Shown here: positions 5,493-6,301 of the stretch, in pieces
How positions within the stretch are numbered: the first letter of the stretch is position 1
Layout of the letters: each line of letters starts with the position of its first letter
Assembly (NCBI GenBank): GCA_964641715.1
Contig: CAZXMB010000173.1
Span: 1-6,301 of the forward strand
Direction: 5' to 3'
From: CAZXMB01 sp964641715
Lineage (GTDB): Bacteria > Desulfobacterota > BSN033 > UBA1163
Length of the DNA stretch: 6,301 bases
Notes under the pieces: model-generated
Told to the model about the DNA's origin: nothing
Databases searched by the model: none
What the model saw: only the letters and a program-made list of their open reading frames with translations
Translations under genes and position numbers: made by a program

Positions 5493-6266
5493 ATGGAGAT
5501 CATAAAATTGGCCATGAGATTAGGAGCGGTGGCAGCAGGGGCAGCCAATGTTAAAAACCTGATCGATCACAAGGCCATTGACTTGGATATTCTTCCTTCT
5601 GCCAGGGCGGTCCTCGTTATCGCCTGTGGTCACAGCCGTGCGGCACTCGATTCGAAGAATCTTCAAATCAGACAGAACGATACGATTGCGACTTATGAAA
5701 AGGCGAGAGGTATCTCAAAGCAGTTAGCCATGGCTCTGGAAAAAGAGGGCCACGGAGCTGTGGCGATCCCAGGCTTCCTTCCTATTGATATGACCGATGG
5801 AAAGTATGGAATGGTCGGACCGGTCGATCTCAGAAGGGCGGCCGTGGAGGCAGGGATCGGGAGTTACGGGAAGAATGGTCTCGTCCTGGTGAAAGGTTTT
5901 GGCCCCAGGGTAAGACTGGGTGCAGTCCTCACCTCCGCTCCTCTTAAATTATCAGAGAAGGAGACGAAATCTCCCTGCCCGAAGGATTGTCAAATCTGTA
6001 TTCTTGGTTGTCCGACTAAGGCCCTCCTCGGAGGAGGACAGGTGGATAAAAGGGCCTGTGGCCGGGTCATCTTCGAATTCGGCCTTCGAGGAATGATGAA
6101 ATTTTTTGGAGAGATGATGGATGCGCCAGCGGAAGGGCGAAAAGAATTGCTTAGGAGCTATCCTTTCCGTGAACTCTGGCAGACCCTGGTCTCCGGAAAT
6201 TACTACTACTGTTTCGAATGTCAGGCCCTTTGTCCCATCGGAAAAGAGAGAAAGAGGGGGAGATGA
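5493..6266 (+). CDS. QueG-like double 4Fe-4S protein (epoxyqueuosine reductase homologue, probably not QueG itself)
   Basis: The 257-residue cytoplasmic protein resembles the core of epoxyqueuosine reductase, a cobalamin- and Fe-S-dependent enzyme related to reductive dehalogenases. The stretch AGIGSYGKNGLVLVKGFGPR corresponds to the GWIGKNTLL region of QueG, and RLGAVLTSAPL to its FLGEI strand. Cysteines fit two 4Fe-4S clusters: C162-x3-C166-x2-C169-x3-C173-P, C189, and C240-x2-C243-x3-C247-P. It differs from QueG in several ways: it is shorter than the roughly 310-380 residues usual there, has no C-terminal HEAT-repeat extension, has x3 rather than x2 after the first cysteine, and shows MVGPVD where QueG carries its VDSAP catalytic-aspartate motif. 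A redox or electron-transfer role is inferred; cobalamin binding is uncertain. Its start is coupled to the preceding small gene, and its TGA overlaps the next start as ATGA. No transmembrane helix is visible. Confidence 0.8.
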   Translation: MEIIKLAMRLGAVAAGAANVKNLIDHKAIDLDILPSARAVLVIACGHSRAALDSKNLQIRQNDTIATYEKARGISKQLAMALEKEGHGAVAIPGFLPIDMTDGKYGMVGPVDLRRAAVEAGIGSYGKNGLVLVKGFGPRVRLGAVLTSAPLKLSEKETKSPCPKDCQICILGCPTKALLGGGQVDKRACGRVIFEFGLRGMMKFFGEMMDAPAEGRKELLRSYPFRELWQTLVSGNYYYCFECQALCPIGKERKRGR

Positions 6267-6301
6267 AACTCCTGCCCCTTTTCGTCTTCTGGTGTCTCTG
6301 G
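6263..6301 (+). CDS. Start of a downstream gene, truncated by the window edge (possible exported protein)
   Basis: ATG 6263 overlaps the TGA of the QueG-like gene in the classic ATGA arrangement, and a purine-rich GAGGGGGAG at 6254-6262 lies directly upstream. The 13 visible codons give MKLLPLFVFWCLW, one positive residue followed by a strongly hydrophobic run. This fits the start of a signal peptide or a first membrane helix. Nothing more can be said about function; the gene runs off the right edge. Confidence 0.6.
   Translation, partial: MKLLPLFVFWCLW

Noticed and set aside
1..6301. CRISPR array, tRNA or rRNA genes, complete transposon
   Set aside because: No regularly spaced direct repeats of suitable length, cloverleaf-like sequence, rRNA-like stretch or transposase domain was seen on either strand by eye.

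Overview
The window is a bacterial chromosomal segment with every supported gene on the + strand: six complete coding regions and a seventh cut off by the right edge. Base composition is moderate. The gene content (an unusual PaaK-type ligase, a stand-alone aspartokinase-type ACT protein and a small QueG-like Fe-S protein) suggests an anaerobic, Desulfobacterota-like bacterium. That placement is an inference from gene style, not from a marker gene.

Left part (1-691): a GC-rich stem-loop at 21-49 resembles the right end of IS200/IS605-type (tnpB-bearing) elements. It is followed by a 158-residue cysteine-rich zinc-ribbon-like protein of unknown function. A 128-base gap then leads to priA and holds a good -35/-10 pair almost touching the priA ATG, which suggests a very short-leader or leaderless transcript.

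Centre (692-3266): priA, the primosomal replication-restart helicase, is complete with its helicase motifs and all eight zinc cysteines. The 151-base gap after it contains a degenerate tandem array with a seven-base period, an embedded 14-base perfect palindrome and a possible promoter for the next gene.

Right part (3267-6301): a PaaK-family adenylating enzyme lacks the canonical Ser/Thr/Gly-rich P-loop and apparently the usual C-terminal catalytic lysine. It is followed by a protein made only of two aspartokinase-type ACT domains, an 89-residue helical protein with a basic tail, a QueG-like double 4Fe-4S protein whose start is coupled to the preceding stop, and the first 13 codons of a gene that overlaps it by ATGA. 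The last four genes look like one transcription unit, and the PaaK-like gene may lead it. A joint role (amino-acid or organic-acid sensing together with CoA-ligase or redox chemistry) is plausible but not shown by the sequence.

No tRNA, rRNA, CRISPR array or complete mobile element was seen. No gene-free stretch exceeds about 155 bases.
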